The translations under genes and the position numbers were made by a program. Below, in pieces: positions 61,646 to 64,000 of a DNA stretch of 64,000 nucleotides; position 1 is the stretch's first letter, and each line of letters begins with the position of its first letter. Below the pieces are notes generated by a model, which saw only the letters and a program-made list of their open reading frames with translations, was not told where the DNA came from and made no database searches. The stretch comes from Bacillus zhangzhouensis (GTDB taxonomy: Bacteria; Bacillota; Bacilli; Bacillales; Bacillaceae): assembly GCA_025809375.1 (NCBI GenBank), contig CP099514.1, positions 2,232,001-2,296,000 on the forward strand. Direction: 5' to 3'.

Positions 61646-63586
61646 TTATTTTTTCGCTTCTGCTACTGCATGTTTCACAAAGGCTTCGAGATCCATTGTT
61701 TCTGAATCTTGTTCCCCGTATTTTCTGACATTGACAGCACCATTTTCTGCTTCTTGATCTCCGACGACAAGCATGTACGGAATCTTTTGCATTTGCGCTT
61801 CTCTAATTTTGTATCCAATTTTTTCATCGCGGCTGTCAAGCTCTACACGAAGGCCTTCAAGCTGCAATCGTTCTTGCACTTTTTTCGCATAGTCTAAATG
61901 AACAGACGGTGAAACCGGGATCACTTGGAATTGTACAGGTGCCAGCCATGTTGGCAGAGCTCCTTTGTATTCTTCAATTAAGAAGGCAACGAAGCGTTCC
62001 ATTGTAGAAACAACACCTCTATGAATCACGACTGGACGATGGTGCTTTCCATCTTCTCCAATATATGTGAGATCGAAGCGTTCTGGAAGTAAGAAATCAA
62101 GCTGTACAGTGGATAATGTCTCTTCTTTTCCAAGAGCTGTCCTCACTTGTACATCAAGTTTCGGACCATAAAATGCCGCTTCGCCTTCCGCTTCATAATA
62201 GTCGTGACCAAGCTCGTCCATTGCATCCTTCAGCATCGATTGTGCTTTATTCCACATCGCATCATCATCGAAATACTTCTCAGTATCTTCTGGATCACGG
62301 TAAGATAAGCGGAATGTGTAGTCATTCAAGCCAAAGTCTTGATACACTTCTTCAATTAAGCGAACTGTACGGATGAACTCGTCTTTGATTTGATCTGGAC
62401 GAACAAAGATGTGTGCATCGTTTAATGTCATACCGCGAACACGCTGAAGGCCGGATAACGCACCTGACATTTCATAGCGGTGCATTGTACCAAGCTCTGC
62501 AATACGAATTGGCAATTCACGGTAGCTGTGCAGCTCGTTTTTGTAAATCATCATATGGTGCGGACAGTTCATCGGACGAAGAACAAGATCTTCGTTGTCC
62601 ATTTCCATCACTGGGAACATGTCTTCTTGATAATGCGCCCAGTGTCCTGATGTTTTATACAGTTCAACACTTGCAAGAACTGGTGTATACACATGCTCAT
62701 AGCCAAGACGCACTTCTTTATCGACAATGTAACGCTCAATGACGCGGCGGATCGTTGCGCCTTTTGGCAACCAAAGCGGAAGTCCTTGACCAACCTTTTG
62801 GGAATGCGCAAACAGCTTCAGCTCTTTTCCAAGCTTACGGTGATCACGTTCTTTCGCTTCTTCAAGCAGACGTAAATGTTCCTTTAAATCTTCTTTGCTG
62901 AAGAAAGCTGTTCCATAAATACGCTGAAGCATTTGGTTGTTACTGTCACCTCTCCAGTATGCACCTGCAAGGCTTAACAGTTTAAACTCTTTGATTTTTC
63001 CTGTAGACGGCAAGTGAATCCCGCGGCAGAGGTCAAAGAATTCACCCTGCTCATAAATCGTCACAGTTTCACCTTCTGGAATCGCCTCTAACAGTTCAAG
63101 TTTCAATTCATCACCAATCGCTTCAAAGCGCTTTTTCGCTTCTTCTCTTGATACTTCAATTCGCTCAATTGGCAGATTGCTGTTAATGATTTTCCTCATT
63201 TCTTTTTCAATCTTTGGTAAGTCTTCAGGTGTGATAGCAACATCGATGTCCACATCGTAGTAGAAGCCATTTTCGATGACAGGACCGACACCAAACTGAA
63301 CGTGATGCTCTTTTCCATAAAGACGTTTAATCGCCTGTGCTAGCAAATGTGCTGTACTGTGGCGCATAATGTCGAGTGCTTCTTCACTTTTATCTGTGAT
63401 GATCTCGATTGTCCCGCTTTCTAACAGCGGCGTACGAAGATCTATTTCTTTACCGTTCAATTTACCGGCAAGTGCTTTTTTCTTTAGGCCCGGGCTAATT
63501 GATGCCGCGATGTCTTCTGTTGTAGCTGTTTTGTCAAACTCCTTGACTGCTCCATCTGGAAATGTAAGTTGAATGTGTTCTGACAT
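61646..63586 (-). CDS. thrS: Threonyl-tRNA synthetase
   Basis: 646 residues: N-terminal TGS domain, editing domain with [18 protein letters not shown], class II core ([65 protein letters not shown]) and anticodon-binding domain. AAAAGGAGTGA precedes the ATG. Under T-box control. Confidence 0.98.
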   Translation of the reverse strand: MSEHIQLTFPDGAVKEFDKTATTEDIAASISPGLKKKALAGKLNGKEIDLRTPLLESGTIEIITDKSEEALDIMRHSTAHLLAQAIKRLYGKEHHVQFGVGPVIENGFYYDVDIDVAITPEDLPKIEKEMRKIINSNLPIERIEVSREEAKKRFEAIGDELKLELLEAIPEGETVTIYEQGEFFDLCRGIHLPSTGKIKEFKLLSLAGAYWRGDSNNQMLQRIYGTAFFSKEDLKEHLRLLEEAKERDHRKLGKELKLFAHSQKVGQGLPLWLPKGATIRRVIERYIVDKEVRLGYEHVYTPVLASVELYKTSGHWAHYQEDMFPVMEMDNEDLVLRPMNCPHHMMIYKNELHSYRELPIRIAELGTMHRYEMSGALSGLQRVRGMTLNDAHIFVRPDQIKDEFIRTVRLIEEVYQDFGLNDYTFRLSYRDPEDTEKYFDDDAMWNKAQSMLKDAMDELGHDYYEAEGEAAFYGPKLDVQVRTALGKEETLSTVQLDFLLPERFDLTYIGEDGKHHRPVVIHRGVVSTMERFVAFLIEEYKGALPTWLAPVQFQVIPVSPSVHLDYAKKVQERLQLEGLRVELDSRDEKIGYKIREAQMQKIPYMLVVGDQEAENGAVNVRKYGEQDSETMDLEAFVKHAVAEAKK

Positions 63587-63612
63587 CTTTGGTCACTCCT
63601 TTTTTTGGCATT

Positions 63613-63890
63613 ATAAAAACCCCGCCCCCTGGAAAGGGACGAGGTTGAATAAACGGAATCGTGGTTCCACCCTTTTTCCCGTATTTGCAGCTTGCTTTTT
63701 CATAAGCAAATACGGCTTGCGGTTCGATAACGGGAATTCCCGTCAGCCATTACTAAAAAGTTCACAGCTGATGTTCAAAGGTGGTAAAGCAAATGGTCCT
63801 CTGCTAGGAAGCTTTCAGCCGCGGCTTCCCTCTCTTTAAGCGGGTGTTCATTTGTTCATGTCCTTATCAATACGGTCTCTGTATGAAGTT
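63613..63890 (-). promoter_or_regulatory. T-box riboswitch of thrS (Thr)
   Basis: Minus-strand leader with T-box core GGGTGGAACCACG at 63660-63672 and a terminator (AACCTCGTCCCT with AGGGGGCGGGGTT then T5, about 63615-63647). The specifier is probably an ACC in the 5' stem-loop near 63780-63800, which I could not fix exactly. Confidence 0.9.
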
Positions 63891-63897
63891 ACACCGT

Positions 63898-63926
63898 ATT
63901 ATAAAACGTTTTTGCATGAAAATCAA
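63898..63926 (-). promoter_or_regulatory. thrS promoter
   Basis: TTGATT at 63921-63926, 17-base spacer, TATAAT at 63898-63903 on the minus strand. Confidence 0.85.
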
Positions 63927-64000
63927 GAAAGCTTTTCACTTTTCTTGTTGAAATGAGCATGTACAAATTGTACATTCTGCTCTTGGAAAGAATGAGACGG

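Overview
The window is chromosomal DNA of a Bacillus of the pumilus group (B. pumilus, B. safensis or B. altitudinis-like). From about 24.2 kb to the right edge the gene order is the one known from Bacillus subtilis (gerE, ysmA, sdhBAC, yslB, lysC, uvrC, trxA, etfAB, fadB, fadR, lcfA, yshE, mutS2, polX, cvpA, zapA, rnhC, pheTS, ysgA, sspI, cstA, ysdC, ysdB, ysdA, rplT, rpmI, infC, lrgBA, lytTS, ysaA, thrS). The proteins are close to, but not identical with, the B. subtilis ones. The species call is an inference from this pattern.

Bases 1 to about 19.41 kb are the right part of a temperate siphophage prophage that runs off the left edge. Read leftward (minus strand), it carries early functions: a Cro-like regulator, a replication initiator, a DnaC-type loader, several small early proteins, an XtrA-like protein and a frameshifted cytosine methyltransferase. 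A HicA/HicB cassette follows, then an ArpU-type late regulator with a minimal tyrosine recombinase. Next comes an accessory pair (a PIN-domain protein and a HEPN-like protein), then an HNH nuclease, terminase, portal, protease and HK97-type capsid. The prophage is inserted in the sporulation regulator gene gerE. The 5' two thirds of gerE, with its sigma-K-like promoter, remain at 19.41-19.66 kb; the 3' part must lie beyond the left edge.

The most interesting region is the phage decision module at 17.04-19.22 kb. An AimR-type arbitrium receptor (18115-19218) is followed by a 44-residue secreted-peptide precursor (17961-18095, AimP-like) ending DVRPGM. Then come a terminator and a perfect 14-bp inverted repeat. 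The repeat covers the -35 of a minus-strand promoter that reads into a 39-codon ORF convergent with, and antisense to, the phage CI-like repressor gene. An array of 12-bp repeats separates the CI-like and Cro-like genes. This suggests a small phage in which arbitrium signalling feeds directly into antisense control of the repressor. The gene calls are well supported; the control logic is inference.

Between the prophage and the sdh operon sits a small insertion relative to B. subtilis order: a citrate-type transporter, a LysR regulator, a PrpF-family isomerase and a biotin ligase lacking the usual DNA-binding domain. To the right are central metabolism genes (succinate dehydrogenase, fatty-acid beta-oxidation with a FadR operator), aspartokinase under a lysine riboswitch, DNA repair genes, Phe- and Thr-tRNA synthetases under T-box leaders, the infC-rpmI-rplT operon with an attenuated leader and an AUU start, and the LytST-controlled pyruvate transporter genes. 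An IS3-family relic (about 45.53-45.9 kb), an orphan Imm63-like gene, three tiny membrane-peptide or relic ORFs and one possible small RNA are the unusual items in this otherwise ordinary region.
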